NCBI GenBank assembly: GCA_945863875.1
Contig: CAMBBS010000001.1
Span: 124,001 to 188,000, forward strand
DNA: 64,000 nt
Direction of reading: 5' to 3'
From: Desulfopila aestuarii DSM 18488
GTDB lineage: Bacteria > Desulfobacterota > Desulfobulbia > Desulfobulbales > Desulfocapsaceae
A program made the position numbers and the translations under genes. The notes under the pieces were generated by a model. The model saw only the letters and a program-made list of their open reading frames with translations. It was not told the DNA's origin and ran no database searches. Positions 1-9,531 of the stretch are shown one piece after another. Each line of letters starts with the position of its first letter. The stretch's first letter is position 1.

Positions 1-1
1 C

Positions 2-1027
2 GAAGATGTGCGGGCGCGAATAAATGTCCTCACGGAAATGACCACGGAATGGCAAAACCGTCTCAAGCGCTGGAACATGCAGAACCGTTCCTATACAACA
101 ACCCTCGAAGCGAGTCCGGCCCCGTCAAAAAATGATGAATATGCTTTTTATCAAAATCTGCTCGGCGCATGGCCGCTCGCGCCGCTCAACGAAGAGACTC
201 GGGGCATCTTTATTGAGCGCATGAAAAACATGTTCCTGAAAACCAGCCGGGAAGCAAAAGTGCATACCAGTTGGACGAACCCGAACATTTTGTATGAAAA
301 CGCCCTGATGCGCTTTGTCGAGGGGAGTCTTGGAACGTCGAACAAGCCGTTTCACAATGATTTTCTTGCTTTTCATGAGGATGTTGCCTGGTTTGGCATG
401 TTGAACAGCCTGTCCCAGGTCTTGTTGAAACTGGTTGCTCCTGGTATTCCAGATATTTACCAGGGCAATGAAACCTGGCGTTTCTGCCTGGTTGACCCGG
501 ATAATCGCCGGCCGGTGGATTTTGCCAGGAGGGAGGCGATGTTGTTTGCTCTGCTGGAACGAATTCATGCCGAAAACGCCCGGCTGGAAACGCTGCACCA
601 GGAGTTGCTGGCCAATCTGTCGGATGGACGGGCGAAAATGTACGTCATCGCGCAAACCCTGCGGTTGAGGCATGACCAGCATGATCTTTTTACCGGTGGC
701 AGCTATCTGCCCCTTGATGTGACAGGCAGCAAGGGCCACCATGTCTGTGCCTTTGCCAGGAAAAAAAATGACCGGCTGCTGGTTGCTGTCGCACCGCGGC
801 TTTATGTGACCCTCATGCAGGGCAAAAAGGATTTACCGCTGGCCGACTCCGTCTGGCATGATACCACGGTGCAGCTGCCGGAGGACTGCACCGGCGTACC
901 GCTGCACAATATCTTCTCCGATGAACCGGAGTCCCTCGTTGAAACGGACAATCGTCCGCCGTCAATCAAGGTTGGCCGTCTGCTGCAGTCCTGGCCGGTT
1001 GCCCTGCTGCAGGGGGCTGCTGGATAA
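2..1027 (+). CDS. treY: Malto-oligosyltrehalose synthase, C-terminal part (5' end outside window)
   Basis: The reading frame is open from the window edge, so only about the last 341 residues are seen. TreY rearranges the reducing-end alpha-1,4 bond of maltodextrins to alpha-1,1, the first step of the TreY/TreZ route from glycogen to trehalose. The visible part has the family's C-terminal hallmarks: VRARINVLTEM at the edge, then TSWTNPN, the PGIPDIYQGNE segment around 440-480 that closes the catalytic barrel, DPDNRRPVDF, and an SWPVALL terminus. The catalytic barrel start and its nucleophile lie outside the window. No treZ follows; the next gene is convergent. Recognition is firm for the family, although the N-terminal half cannot be checked. 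Confidence 0.9.
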   Translation, partial: EDVRARINVLTEMTTEWQNRLKRWNMQNRSYTTTLEASPAPSKNDEYAFYQNLLGAWPLAPLNEETRGIFIERMKNMFLKTSREAKVHTSWTNPNILYENALMRFVEGSLGTSNKPFHNDFLAFHEDVAWFGMLNSLSQVLLKLVAPGIPDIYQGNETWRFCLVDPDNRRPVDFARREAMLFALLERIHAENARLETLHQELLANLSDGRAKMYVIAQTLRLRHDQHDLFTGGSYLPLDVTGSKGHHVCAFARKKNDRLLVAVAPRLYVTLMQGKKDLPLADSVWHDTTVQLPEDCTGVPLHNIFSDEPESLVETDNRPPSIKVGRLLQSWPVALLQGAAG

Positions 1028-1084
1028 AATCACCCCTGGGCACACGACAGCCGCACGCTCTGCCGCACCGATCGGTGACGGCCA

Positions 1085-1990
1085 TTATCCCCTGAGGACC
1101 TGCTCAAGGGCGCTGTCGAGGTCGCCGTACATAAAGTGGAAGCCAGCCTTCTGCAAACGAGCCGGTTGCGTCCTTTGGCTGCAGAGCAGGGCTTTGCCGA
1201 AACCACCGAGGACCGTGGTCAGTACAAAAGCCGGTGCCGGCAGCATCACCGGGCGGTTGAGCTTGCCTGCCAGGGTTTTGGTCAGCTCGATGTTGCGTAC
1301 CGGAAGGGGCGCACACCAGTTGGCCGGCCCGCTGATTTCCGTGTTCTTGATGGCGAAGCGATAGGCGGCGATCAGGTCCTGCAGGTGTATCCAGGGAAAC
1401 CATTGCCGGCCGCTGCCGAGGCGTCCGCCCAGAAACAGCTTGAAGGCGGGGATCATCGAGGCGAGGGCTCCGCCGTTGCGGTCGAACACGATGCCAAAGC
1501 GGGTTATGACGACGCGGATGCGATCCGTCTGCGCCTTCAAGGCTTCGCCTTCCCAGTCCCGGCAGACGCTGGCGAGGAAATCGTCGCCCGGTGGCTCGTC
1601 TTCGGTGAGCACATCCTCGCCGCGGTCACCATAATAGCCGGGGGCGGAGGTACTGAAAAATATGGTATCACCCGCGCCCGTGAGACTGGCGGCAAGAAGA
1701 CGCGTGGTCAGAACGCGGCTGTTGTAGATCTGCTCTTTTACCTTTTTCGTCCAGTAAGTGAAAATCGATTTTCCGGCCAGGTTGATGACAATATCGTGTC
1801 CAGCGACGCGGTTCTGCCAGTTCCCTGGTTTGGTGGTATCAGCCGGCAGGAAGGTAAATGATCGGCGCTGCCTGAGGGCGGTCGGCTTGCCGCTCCGTCC
1901 AGCAGCGGTGATCTGGTGGCCATCTTCCAGCAGGGCCACGGCGAGATGGTGGCCGATAAAGCCTGATCCGCCGGTCATGAATATTTTCAT
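1085..1990 (-). CDS. TIGR01777 family NAD(P)-dependent epimerase (YfcH-like)
   Basis: A 301-residue extended short-chain dehydrogenase. The start carries the Rossmann nucleotide-binding motif TGGSGFIGHHLA at residues 6-17, followed by a DIVINLAGKSI strand typical of the YfcH/TIGR01777 group. The C-terminus, ending near LQKAGFHFMYGDLDSALEQV, matches the DUF1731 tail that defines this subfamily. The substrate is not known for the family; plant homologues act in cell division and plastid biology. It is convergent with treY, with 57 bases between the stops, and divergent from ppsA. Length and motif order are normal, so it appears intact. Confidence 0.88.
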   Translation of the reverse strand: MKIFMTGGSGFIGHHLAVALLEDGHQITAAGRSGKPTALRQRRSFTFLPADTTKPGNWQNRVAGHDIVINLAGKSIFTYWTKKVKEQIYNSRVLTTRLLAASLTGAGDTIFFSTSAPGYYGDRGEDVLTEDEPPGDDFLASVCRDWEGEALKAQTDRIRVVITRFGIVFDRNGGALASMIPAFKLFLGGRLGSGRQWFPWIHLQDLIAAYRFAIKNTEISGPANWCAPLPVRNIELTKTLAGKLNRPVMLPAPAFVLTTVLGGFGKALLCSQRTQPARLQKAGFHFMYGDLDSALEQVLRG

Positions 1991-2373
1991 ATCGTCCCCC
2001 CTTGTTACCTTTACTTTGAGCCGTTGTCCTGTTTCGCAGGACGAACGCCTTGCTGCCGACAGGTGCTTGCTGCGAAAGTGAAAAGATTATGCAGCATATT
2101 AGTGCCGGGCCATGGAGATTTGCTCGCCAGGCAAGCGGTAAAATGTGTCACCATTCTCCTCTCCAGTCTGACTTGCAAGATCTTTACCGGGACATCCTTC
2201 GCCGCCCCCTTCGACTCTTTTTTTATTACTGCCGCAAAAAAAAGAGCCCGGCATGATATTTGAATTAAATAAGTAGGTGTTGACCACGAGACCGGTGTGG
2301 GTCGCTTCTTCATTGAAAAAAGGTCTGCAGCTATGGGAGCCGTCCCGTTCCAACCTACCACTATGGTGCAGCT
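1991..2373. other. Divergent intergenic region between the epimerase and ppsA
   Basis: These 383 bases separate two divergently transcribed genes and should hold both promoters. Short open frames occur on both strands, but none has a ribosome-binding site or a recognisable protein family. The stretch around 2255-2275 is AT-rich. I could not identify a -35/-10 pair or a known riboswitch with confidence. Confidence 0.4.
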
Positions 2374-4797
2374 ATGAGAAACGAAGAATATGTCGTCTGG
2401 TTTGAAAATCTTTCTGTGCAGGATATCTCCCGAGTCGGTGGGAAAAACGCCTCCCTTGGGGAGATGATCAGGGAACTTGATGGGCAGGGAGTGCGGGTTC
2501 CCGGCGGCTTTGCGACGACGTCGAAGGCCTATTGGGAGTTTGTCCAGGCCAATGATTTGCAGGAACCTCTCAAAAAAGCGCTGGCCAGGTTCCAGGGGGA
2601 CAAGCTGTCGCTGGAAAAGACCGGGCGGGCAATACGCAGGCTCTTTCTGAACAGCGAATTTCCGCAGCCGATTTCCAAGGCGATCAGGGATGCCTATCGA
2701 GAACTTTCAAGGCGTTACGGCACCGAGAGTCACGACGAAGACGAGGGGGTTGACGTCGCCGTACGCAGCAGCGCGACTGCCGAAGACCTGCCGGAAGCGA
2801 GTTTTGCCGGACAGCAGGAGACCTTTCTGAATATCGCCGGCGAGCGAGAACTGCTTGACGCCTGCCGTAAATGCTACGCCTCGCTGTTCACCGACCGGGC
2901 AATTTCTTACCGCGAGGAAAAAAAATTCCATCATCTCGATGTTGCCCTTTCGGTGGGCGTACAGAAAATGGTCCGTTCAGACAAGGCCGGTTCGGGGGTA
3001 ATGTTTTCCTTGGACACGGAAACAGGTTTTCCGGATGTGGCGATGATCGATGCCGTCTGGGGCCTCGGGGAGAACCTCGTCAAGGGTGCTGTCAATCCCG
3101 ATGAGTATCGGGTCTATAAGCCGCTGCTGAAAAAAAAGGGGGTGGCGCCGATCATCGAAAAACGCCTCGGGACCAAAGAAAAGACCATGGTCTATGCCGG
3201 GGGAGATTCGAAGACGGTGAGAAATACTCCGACCACGAAAAAGAAACGCGACAGTTTCGTCCTTACCGACGAAGAGATCCTCACCCTGGCCAGGTGGGCC
3301 TGCCTCATCGAAGACCATTACGACAAACCGATGGACATGGAATGGGCTAAGGATGGGGATACCGGCGAGCTGTTTATCGTCCAGGCCCGGCCCGAGACCG
3401 TGCAGTCACGCAAAGAAAGCGGCTCACTGCGGCAATATCGCCTGCAGGAAAAAGGAGAGGAGCTGGTCAGCGGCATGGCGGTGGGGGATGCCATCGCCGT
3501 CGGCAGGATCAGCATTCTGCATGACCTCAAGGAAATGGAGCATTTCGAGGACGGATCGATACTGGTCACCGAAAGGACGGATCCGGACTGGGGGCCGATT
3601 ATGAAGCGGGCGGCGGCAATTGTCACCGAGCATGGGGGGCGGACAAGCCATGCCGCCATCGTCAGCCGTGAGTTGGGTATTCCCGCGGTTGTCGGGGCGG
3701 AAAAGGCCCTGGAGAAGTTGCTCGGCCACGACCTGGTTACGGTCTGCTGTGCCGAAGGCGCTAAGGGAAAGGTGTACAAGGGGAGGCTGGCCTATGTCGA
3801 GGAGGATATCGATCTGGAGGCAATCCCCAAGGTCGATGTGCAGATCATGTTGAATATCGCGACGCCCGATGCGGCGTTTCGCTGGTGGCGTCTGCCAGCC
3901 GATGGCATCGGGTTGGCACGCATGGAATTTATTATTAATAATATCATAAAGATTCACCCGATGGCCCTTGTCCATCCGGAGAAGATTGAAGATAAAAACG
4001 TGCGCCGGCAGGTGGAGGAGCTGACCCGTGGCTATGAGGCTTATCCGGAATACTTTGTCGATAATCTGGCCCGGGCTATCGGCAAGATAGCCGCTTCGCA
4101 ATATCCCAAACCGGTCATCGTCCGCATGAGTGACCTGAAAACCAACGAGTACGCCAATCTTATCGGCGGAAGTTATTTCGAGCCGCCGGAAGAGAATCCG
4201 ATGCTTGGTTTTCGCGGTGCCTGCCGCTATTACAGTGAACGATATCGGGCGGGATTCGATCTCGAGTGTCGAGCCATTCACCAGGTCCGGGAAAAGCTGG
4301 GCTTTGACAACGTCATCGTCATGATCCCTTTCTGCCGCACCGTGGAGGAAGCCGACAAGGTCCTTGCGGTGATGGCCGATAACGATTTAGAGCGCGGCAG
4401 CAACGGGCTTGAGGTCTATGTCATGTGTGAGATTCCGTCGAATGTCATACTCGCCGAGGATTTTGCCGACCGGTTCGATGGCTTTTCAATCGGCTCAAAC
4501 GATCTGACCCAGCTGGTGCTTGGCGTCGATCGCGATCTGGCCGAACTTGCCGGGCTGTTTGACGAACGTAACGAAGCGGTGCTGCGGATGATCGAGATGG
4601 TCATCAAACGGGCGCATCAGCAAGGGAAAAAAATCGGTATCTGCGGCCAGGCGCCAAGTGACTATCCTGATTTTGCCCAGTTTCTTGTCAATGCCGGTAT
4701 TGATTCCATCTCGCTGAATCCGGATTCGGTCAATACTGTCAGGCAGAGCCTGGCCGGACATGCGCGGCAAAGGAAAAAGGCGGATGATTTGACCTGA
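2374..4797 (+). CDS. ppsA: Phosphoenolpyruvate synthase (pyruvate, water dikinase)
   Basis: Makes phosphoenolpyruvate from pyruvate and ATP, releasing AMP and phosphate; it is the gluconeogenic entry point for cells growing on acetate, pyruvate or lactate. The 807 residues show the three expected domains: an ATP-grasp N-terminus (about 1-340, with VGGKNASLGEM near the start and AVRSSATAEDLPEASFAGQQ), a phosphohistidine domain with TEHGGRTSHAAIV near residue 420 whose histidine carries the phosphate, and a C-terminal PEP/pyruvate barrel ending in GICGQAPSDYPDFAQFL with the catalytic cysteine. The start lacks a strong Shine-Dalgarno sequence, but the N-terminus aligns with the family. No ppsR-type regulator gene is adjacent. 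Confidence 0.96.
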   Translation: MRNEEYVVWFENLSVQDISRVGGKNASLGEMIRELDGQGVRVPGGFATTSKAYWEFVQANDLQEPLKKALARFQGDKLSLEKTGRAIRRLFLNSEFPQPISKAIRDAYRELSRRYGTESHDEDEGVDVAVRSSATAEDLPEASFAGQQETFLNIAGERELLDACRKCYASLFTDRAISYREEKKFHHLDVALSVGVQKMVRSDKAGSGVMFSLDTETGFPDVAMIDAVWGLGENLVKGAVNPDEYRVYKPLLKKKGVAPIIEKRLGTKEKTMVYAGGDSKTVRNTPTTKKKRDSFVLTDEEILTLARWACLIEDHYDKPMDMEWAKDGDTGELFIVQARPETVQSRKESGSLRQYRLQEKGEELVSGMAVGDAIAVGRISILHDLKEMEHFEDGSILVTERTDPDWGPIMKRAAAIVTEHGGRTSHAAIVSRELGIPAVVGAEKALEKLLGHDLVTVCCAEGAKGKVYKGRLAYVEEDIDLEAIPKVDVQIMLNIATPDAAFRWWRLPADGIGLARMEFIINNIIKIHPMALVHPEKIEDKNVRRQVEELTRGYEAYPEYFVDNLARAIGKIAASQYPKPVIVRMSDLKTNEYANLIGGSYFEPPEENPMLGFRGACRYYSERYRAGFDLECRAIHQVREKLGFDNVIVMIPFCRTVEEADKVLAVMADNDLERGSNGLEVYVMCEIPSNVILAEDFADRFDGFSIGSNDLTQLVLGVDRDLAELAGLFDERNEAVLRMIEMVIKRAHQQGKKIGICGQAPSDYPDFAQFLVNAGIDSISLNPDSVNTVRQSLAGHARQRKKADDLT

Positions 4798-5109
4798 ACG
4801 AAATTGCGTGCGGCTGCCGTTTCCTTTATGCCGCTCGCTCGGGCTGAAGGGTGGTTTGCCGTCAATCTTCGCGATCGGGGTATGTCGATGCGGTACAGCG
4901 ATGTGATGGCCAGCACGTGGATGCGGGGGGCGTGGATCCTGTGTCGGGTGGTATTACATGCCGCTGTTCTGGGTGGTGTTCTTCCGGGCATTCGTTTTTA
5001 TTCTGCAAAAACACGGCACTCTGGAGAGCAGGAGAACCCAGGCGTTGGCTGAGGCCAAGAGCTGTAAAAAAGAGGTGCGCTTCGAGGACGTTTTCTCGCC
5101 GGATAAACG
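4798..5109. other. Intergenic region between ppsA and ftsH
   Basis: About 310 bases with no recognisable gene. Overlapping open frames on both strands (for example 4804-5052 plus and 4862-5188 minus) have no family signature or convincing ribosome-binding site. It presumably carries the ftsH promoter, which I cannot place. Confidence 0.4.
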
Positions 5110-7038
5110 GTGAAAAAAAATAAGAAAAGCGGACAAATGACTGATCAAAATACCTCAACTCCTCCCGAGCCGGCCGGGGAATCACCATTGTTGGAACGAT
5201 TGCTGATGTTTTTTATATTCTGGGGGATTCTTTCCTTTGGCTATATGTTCTTGAAAATTGACAAAACCATTGAGGAGATCCCCTATTCTGTTTTCAAAAC
5301 CCGGGTGGAAAAGGGTCAAGTTGCGGAAATTGAGGTGAAAGGCCAGGAAGTCAAGGGCGAGTACCGGGGCGATGCCATTGGATCGGAGATGAGATCCGAT
5401 GCGGCCGCTCGACAGGGTGTTGCATATTTTAAAACTGTTCTCCCCTCATTTGCCGACCCGGACCTTGTCAAGCTCCTTGAGCAGCAGGGGGTCGTCGTCA
5501 GCGCCACTCCGGATAAAATGAACTGGTTCGCAACGCTGGTCATCACCCTGCTGCCGTGGGCACTTATCGTTGGGTATTTTGTCTATATGAATAAACGAAT
5601 CGGCGAGCAGCTGGGAGGCGGCGCCACCGGACCGTTTGGTTTTGCCAGGTCAAAAGCGAAAAGATTTACTCTGAAAGAGGTGCACATCACCTTCAACGAT
5701 GTGGCCGGGCTGGAAAACGCCAAGAATGAGTTGATAGAGGTTGTCGATTACCTGAAAAATCCACAGAAGTTCCAGCGGATCGGCGCTGAACTGCCGAGGG
5801 GCATTCTGCTGGCCGGGCCGCCGGGTACCGGTAAGACCCTCATGGCCAAGGCCATGGCCGGAGAGGCGGGGGTGCCTTTCTTCTCCATCAGCGGCTCGGA
5901 ATTTATAGAAATGTTTGTCGGTGTCGGTGCGTCGCGGGTAAGAGATCTTTTTGACACGGCGAAAAAGGCGGCACCTTCGTTGATCTTTATCGATGAGCTT
6001 GATTCCATCGGCAGAGTTCGCGGTACCGGGGTCGGTGGCGGCCACGACGAACGGGAGCAGACCTTGAATCAGATACTGTCGGAAATTGATGGCTTCAGTC
6101 CCCATGAGTCGGTGATTGTCATAGCTGCAACCAATCGTCCCGATGTGCTCGATCCGGCGCTGATACGGCCGGGACGCTTTGATCGTCAGGTCATTCTCGA
6201 TTTGCCCCGAAGAAATGCCCGCAAGGAAATCCTCAAGGTGCATGCGAAAAAAAGGATCATGGCGCAAGACATTGATTTTAATGTACTGGCCGGCGAAACG
6301 GTGGGTTTCTCCGGAGCGGATTTGAAAAATCTGGTCAATGAAGCGGCGCTTCTTGCAGTGAAAAAAGCCAAAGAGCAGGTTGAAATGGACGATTTCACTG
6401 AGAGTCGCGATAAAATACTCCTGGGGGTGAAAAGAGAAGAGAGGCTTTCCGATGCGGAGAAGAAAATGGTTGCCTGCCATGAGGCAGGTCACGCGCTGAC
6501 CGCCTTGCTGCTGCCGGGCACGGATCCGCTGCGCAAGGTGACTATTATTCCCCGTGGAAGATCGTTGGGGGCAACGGAACAGGTGCCCGGGGAAGACCGT
6601 CATAATCTTGGGAAAAAGTATCTGTTGGATCGGATTGCCGTCATGCTTGGCGGCCGCGCCGCCGAAGAGGAGGTCTTTGGCGACATTACCTCGGGTGCCG
6701 GCGACGATTTGAAACAAGCGACACAGATGGCACGGCATATGGTCTGCCAGTGGGGGATGAGCAAGAAGGTGGGGCTTGTCGTTTTTAAAAAAGGCGAACC
6801 GCACCCATTTCTTGGCCGTGAACTGACCGAAGATCGCGATTACAGTGAAGCAACCGCCACGTTAATAGATGAGGAGGTTCGCTCCATTCTGGAAGAATGC
6901 CACTTGAAGGCCCAGACTCTTTTACGGGAAAACAGAGAAAAACTTGATGAACTGGCAGGAGAGTTACTGATACAGGAAACCCTGTCTTTAGCTGAAATAG
7001 AAAAACTTCTCCATCTTGAAAAGGCGGCAACGGGCTGA
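5110..7038 (+). CDS. ftsH: ATP-dependent zinc metalloprotease FtsH
   Basis: Membrane-anchored AAA+ protease that unfolds and degrades short-lived and damaged membrane and cytosolic proteins. The 642 residues contain a first membrane segment near residues 30-48, a periplasmic FtsH_ext domain, a second membrane segment near 138-158, Walker A GPPGTGKT at about 236, Walker B with the DELDSIGR segment, the SRH arginine region (RPGRFDRQ), and the zinc-binding HEAGH at about 457. The GTG at 5110 has little Shine-Dalgarno match; an ATG at 5137 (MTDQNTS) is a plausible alternative and would remove a lysine-rich stretch. No tilS or folP neighbour is present. A fragment of a universal-stress-like frame begins right after the stop. 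Confidence 0.96.
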   Translation: MKKNKKSGQMTDQNTSTPPEPAGESPLLERLLMFFIFWGILSFGYMFLKIDKTIEEIPYSVFKTRVEKGQVAEIEVKGQEVKGEYRGDAIGSEMRSDAAARQGVAYFKTVLPSFADPDLVKLLEQQGVVVSATPDKMNWFATLVITLLPWALIVGYFVYMNKRIGEQLGGGATGPFGFARSKAKRFTLKEVHITFNDVAGLENAKNELIEVVDYLKNPQKFQRIGAELPRGILLAGPPGTGKTLMAKAMAGEAGVPFFSISGSEFIEMFVGVGASRVRDLFDTAKKAAPSLIFIDELDSIGRVRGTGVGGGHDEREQTLNQILSEIDGFSPHESVIVIAATNRPDVLDPALIRPGRFDRQVILDLPRRNARKEILKVHAKKRIMAQDIDFNVLAGETVGFSGADLKNLVNEAALLAVKKAKEQVEMDDFTESRDKILLGVKREERLSDAEKKMVACHEAGHALTALLLPGTDPLRKVTIIPRGRSLGATEQVPGEDRHNLGKKYLLDRIAVMLGGRAAEEEVFGDITSGAGDDLKQATQMARHMVCQWGMSKKVGLVVFKKGEPHPFLGRELTEDRDYSEATATLIDEEVRSILEECHLKAQTLLRENREKLDELAGELLIQETLSLAEIEKLLHLEKAATG

Positions 7039-7039
7039 A

Positions 7040-7234
7040 AGGGCTATTGGCGAAAACCCTTCTTTTATGGCGCTGAAAACCGCGGTAGAGTTTGCCCGGG
7101 AACTCAAGGCCGGTTTCTATGGTCTGCGGGTGGTCAATCACGTCCCTCCACGTGTTCCCGGAACAGCGTATGTCCCGATGGATATCAAGGTATTTAATGT
7201 GCCGATGTCGAAGCAGGATTGCCAGCCGAGGTGA
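7040..7234 (+). pseudogene. Probable universal stress protein fragment
   Basis: The frame just after the ftsH stop reads GENPSFMALKTAVEFARELK and then AGFYGLRVVNHVPP, which resembles the beta1-alpha1-beta2 start of a UspA domain. Reading ends at 7234 after only about 60 residues, and no frame in the next 60 bases supplies the rest, including the GxxGx9G(S/T) nucleotide motif. The 5' edge has no methionine next to the expected first strand (an in-frame ATG lies at 7067). I read it as a remnant left by deletion. It could instead be a short unrelated protein. Confidence 0.4.
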
Positions 7235-7296
7235 TAAATGCGTTCGACGGTCGGACAATGACTTTATACTATTGCCGGGATGGACAGGAGGGGGTC

Positions 7297-7551
7297 ATGA
7301 ACGACAAAGAAGAATTATGCAGAAAACTCACCGAAATTTATCCGGAAATAGAAGAGTGCGGCATAGAAATAGATTTCTATTTTGACGGTGAAAAAAAGGC
7401 CTGGGTGGTTGACCTGGTAAAAGACGCCCACGAATTCATACACTATCTTGATGCCCCTGAGGCCAAGGATTGCCTGGAAGGAACCAAATCTGCTTCACTT
7501 GGTCTTGAGATAGCCCAGTTGAAAAAAAACATTGAAGAAAACCAGTGTTAA
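7297..7551 (+). CDS. Small acidic hypothetical protein
   Basis: 84 residues starting at MNDKEELCRKL, with a strong ribosome-binding site (AGGAGGGGG) six or so bases before the ATG at 7297; the frame is open from 7219, but that upstream extension has no ribosome-binding site. The product is acidic and soluble, with no signal peptide or membrane segment. The pattern resembles a small alpha/beta protein: helix, a two-strand stretch around IEIDFYFDGEKKAWVVDL, then a C-terminal helix. Cysteines occur at about residue 8, 21, 61 and at the very C-terminus. I do not recognise a family. It ends convergent with larB. Confidence 0.65.
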   Translation: MNDKEELCRKLTEIYPEIEECGIEIDFYFDGEKKAWVVDLVKDAHEFIHYLDAPEAKDCLEGTKSASLGLEIAQLKKNIEENQC

Positions 7552-7599
7552 CAAGGGTCGCAAGCAGCAATTTTCGCCTCTCCTCCTGCCACTCTCCTC

Positions 7600-7638
7600 T
7601 TGTCCTGTCGATCTGGACAAAGTCCTCTGGAAGAGGAC
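7600..7638. terminator. Two tandem hairpins between convergent genes
   Basis: Hairpin one pairs TTGTCC (7600-7605) with GGACAA (7615-7620). Hairpin two pairs GTCCTCT (7622-7628) with AGAGGAC (7632-7638) over a 3-base loop and is followed on the plus strand by six A residues. On the minus strand each stem has only a short T run. Location between the stops of the small hypothetical gene and larB suggests a shared terminator, although neither is a classical intrinsic one. Confidence 0.45.
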
Positions 7639-7679
7639 AAAAAATAGCCGGGCAGGGGGGCGCATCGCTCGTAAGGCGC

Positions 7680-8435
7680 TTATTTCAGGGTGAGATGATT
7701 TATTTGACTGGCGGCAAAGGCGGCGCCAAAGCCATTGTCGATATTGACCACTGTGACACCATTGGCGCATGACGTAAGCATCGCCAGCAGTGCCGACAGA
7801 CCGCCGAAGCTGGCACCATAGCCGACACTGGTGGGAACGGCAATGACAGGAATTTCTACCAGCCCGGCAACGACCGAAGCCAGTGCGCCTTCCATGCCGG
7901 CTATGACTATCACGACTCGCGCCCGGCGAATGACATCGAGACAGGCAAACAAGCGGTGAATTCCGGCCACGCCGACATCAGCGATAAGGTCCACCTTGTT
8001 GCCAAGGGCCTGGGCTGTCACTTTGGCCTCTTCGGCCACCGGCAGGTCGGCCGTGCCGGCGGTGACGATGACTATGGTCGATGCGGTTTCAGGCAGAGGG
8101 GTGTGTGCAAAAAAGAGGGTGCGGGCCATGGCATTGTAGCTTACCGGGGGGCAGATCTCGGTGATCCCGGCGGCCATCTCGGCGCTGACTCGAGTGGCGA
8201 GAATGTTACTCTGCTTTTGCAGCATGGCCTGAAAAATATCAATCACCTGCTGGGGTGTTTTGTGTTCTCCGTAAATAACCTCGGGAGAGCCGTTTCGCAG
8301 TGACCGGTGGTTGTCGATTTTCGTATGACCGATATCGGTAAAGGGCAGATCCTGCAGGGTGAGCAAGGCATCCTGCGCGGTCATTTCTCCTTTTTCGATT
8401 GCTTCTAAAATGTGCCGGATGGTCGATTTATTCAT
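7680..8435 (-). CDS. larB: Nickel pincer cofactor biosynthesis protein LarB
   Basis: LarB carboxylates and hydrolyses nicotinic acid adenine dinucleotide, giving the pyridinium dicarboxylate precursor of the nickel-pincer nucleotide used by LarA-type racemases. The 251 residues have the short LarB N-terminal region (ILEAIEKGEMTAQDAL) and a C-terminal PurE/AIR-carboxylase-like domain from about 120, including VTAGTADLPVAEEA and the GMEGALASVVAGL segment. The ATG at 8435 overlaps the end of larE by 8 bases, so the two are translationally coupled. A TTG twelve bases earlier is an alternative start. No larC or larA is present in this window. Confidence 0.93.
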   Translation of the reverse strand: MNKSTIRHILEAIEKGEMTAQDALLTLQDLPFTDIGHTKIDNHRSLRNGSPEVIYGEHKTPQQVIDIFQAMLQKQSNILATRVSAEMAAGITEICPPVSYNAMARTLFFAHTPLPETASTIVIVTAGTADLPVAEEAKVTAQALGNKVDLIADVGVAGIHRLFACLDVIRRARVVIVIAGMEGALASVVAGLVEIPVIAVPTSVGYGASFGGLSALLAMLTSCANGVTVVNIDNGFGAAFAASQINHLTLK

Positions 8436-9282
8436 GGGAGTCTTCAATGACCAGTGTTTTGTTCAGGCTTCCTGTCTGGTATCCTTCCAGATCAAGGGTG
8501 ACGTACGTATAGCCACAAACTTTTATTTTTTCAATCAGTTGTCCGCGCAGGCCGGTGAGCAGCAGGTCGGTGAAGCTTTCGACGGGGACTTCAATGCGGG
8601 CGATGTCGCCATGGCTTCGTACTCTTGAGCCAGAAATGTTTAATTGGCGAAGTGCCGTCTCGGCCCGGGCTATCCGTTTAAGTTCCGCCGGGGTGATTCC
8701 GGTATGGTATGGGATACGTGATAACAGGCATGCCGAGGCCGGCCTGTTCCATGTCTCGAGACCAAGCGCACGGGAGAGCGAACGGATGGTGTCTTTGCTC
8801 AGGCCCAGTTCGAGCATGGGGCTGGCAATATTCAGCTCGCCCAGGGCCCGCATTCCGGGGCGGTAATCGCTCAGATCATCGATGTTCGACCCGTCAATGA
8901 TAGTATCGATACACATCTTTTCCGCCCGGCGCCGGAGTGCCGAAAAAAGCTCTTTTTTGCACAGATAGCATCGGTCCGGCGGGTTGTGCAGGATGGTGGC
9001 CGGTATCGACAGCTGGATGATTTCATGTCCAATGTTGTGTTGCTTGGCAAACAACCGTGCCGCGTCAATCTCCCACTCCGGGATATACGGTGTGGTTATG
9101 GTAATTGCCACCATGCCGTCGCCGAGTGCCTGGTGGGTGACGTAGGCGAGCAGGCTGCTGTCGACGCCGCCGGAAAAGGCCACAACCGCACGGCCCATTG
9201 CCTTGATATGCTGCAGGAGGCGTTGATAGGGAGAAGTCTTCACGTAGGATGTCTTACGGTAGATGGTAAAAGATATTTCCAA
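8428..9282 (-). CDS. larE: ATP-dependent sacrificial sulfur transferase LarE
   Basis: LarE adenylates a carboxylate of the LarB product and inserts sulfur into it. The 284 residues start with the PP-loop motif FSGGVDSSLLAYV (about 36-48), as in the N-type ATP pyrophosphatases. Cysteines at about 105 and 108 (CYLC) and 185 (PASACLLSR) form the three-cysteine pattern associated in other LarE proteins with an iron-sulfur cluster; a single-cysteine type that sacrifices its own sulfur is also known. larE comes first in the pair and larB follows with an 8-base overlap. The promoter should lie between 9283 and 9531, shared with the divergent yhcH-like gene. Confidence 0.93.
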   Translation of the reverse strand: MEISFTIYRKTSYVKTSPYQRLLQHIKAMGRAVVAFSGGVDSSLLAYVTHQALGDGMVAITITTPYIPEWEIDAARLFAKQHNIGHEIIQLSIPATILHNPPDRCYLCKKELFSALRRRAEKMCIDTIIDGSNIDDLSDYRPGMRALGELNIASPMLELGLSKDTIRSLSRALGLETWNRPASACLLSRIPYHTGITPAELKRIARAETALRQLNISGSRVRSHGDIARIEVPVESFTDLLLTGLRGQLIEKIKVCGYTYVTLDLEGYQTGSLNKTLVIEDSHE

Positions 9283-9531
9283 GCGAACAGTTTATTGTTC
9301 TTGATACCACAAAATGCGTCGGAAAGCAGGCGCCTTTTGCTTTTATTGTCCTCATGGGGAAAATGCAAAGAGCTCGAAGTGCAAAGACATCGTATTATCG
9401 GAAAAGACGGTGTATTATTGGAACCAGCTCCTTTGCGATGGTTCAACTTTGCCGCTCTGGTTTACCCATGTCAAGGGACTTGCAGGGACGCTTCGACAAG
9501 CTCTTTTCGTGCACACTGAGAGAGGATAATC

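Noticed and set aside
2011-2361. 116-residue minus-strand frame upstream of ppsA
   Set aside because: No domain, poor start context and overlapping frames on the other strand.
4804-5052. 82-residue frame between ppsA and ftsH
   Set aside because: Basic, unstructured composition with no ribosome-binding site; several overlapping alternatives.
5650-6804. 384-residue open frame antisense to ftsH
   Set aside because: It lies wholly within a well-conserved gene, has no family signature and reflects codon bias of the real frame.
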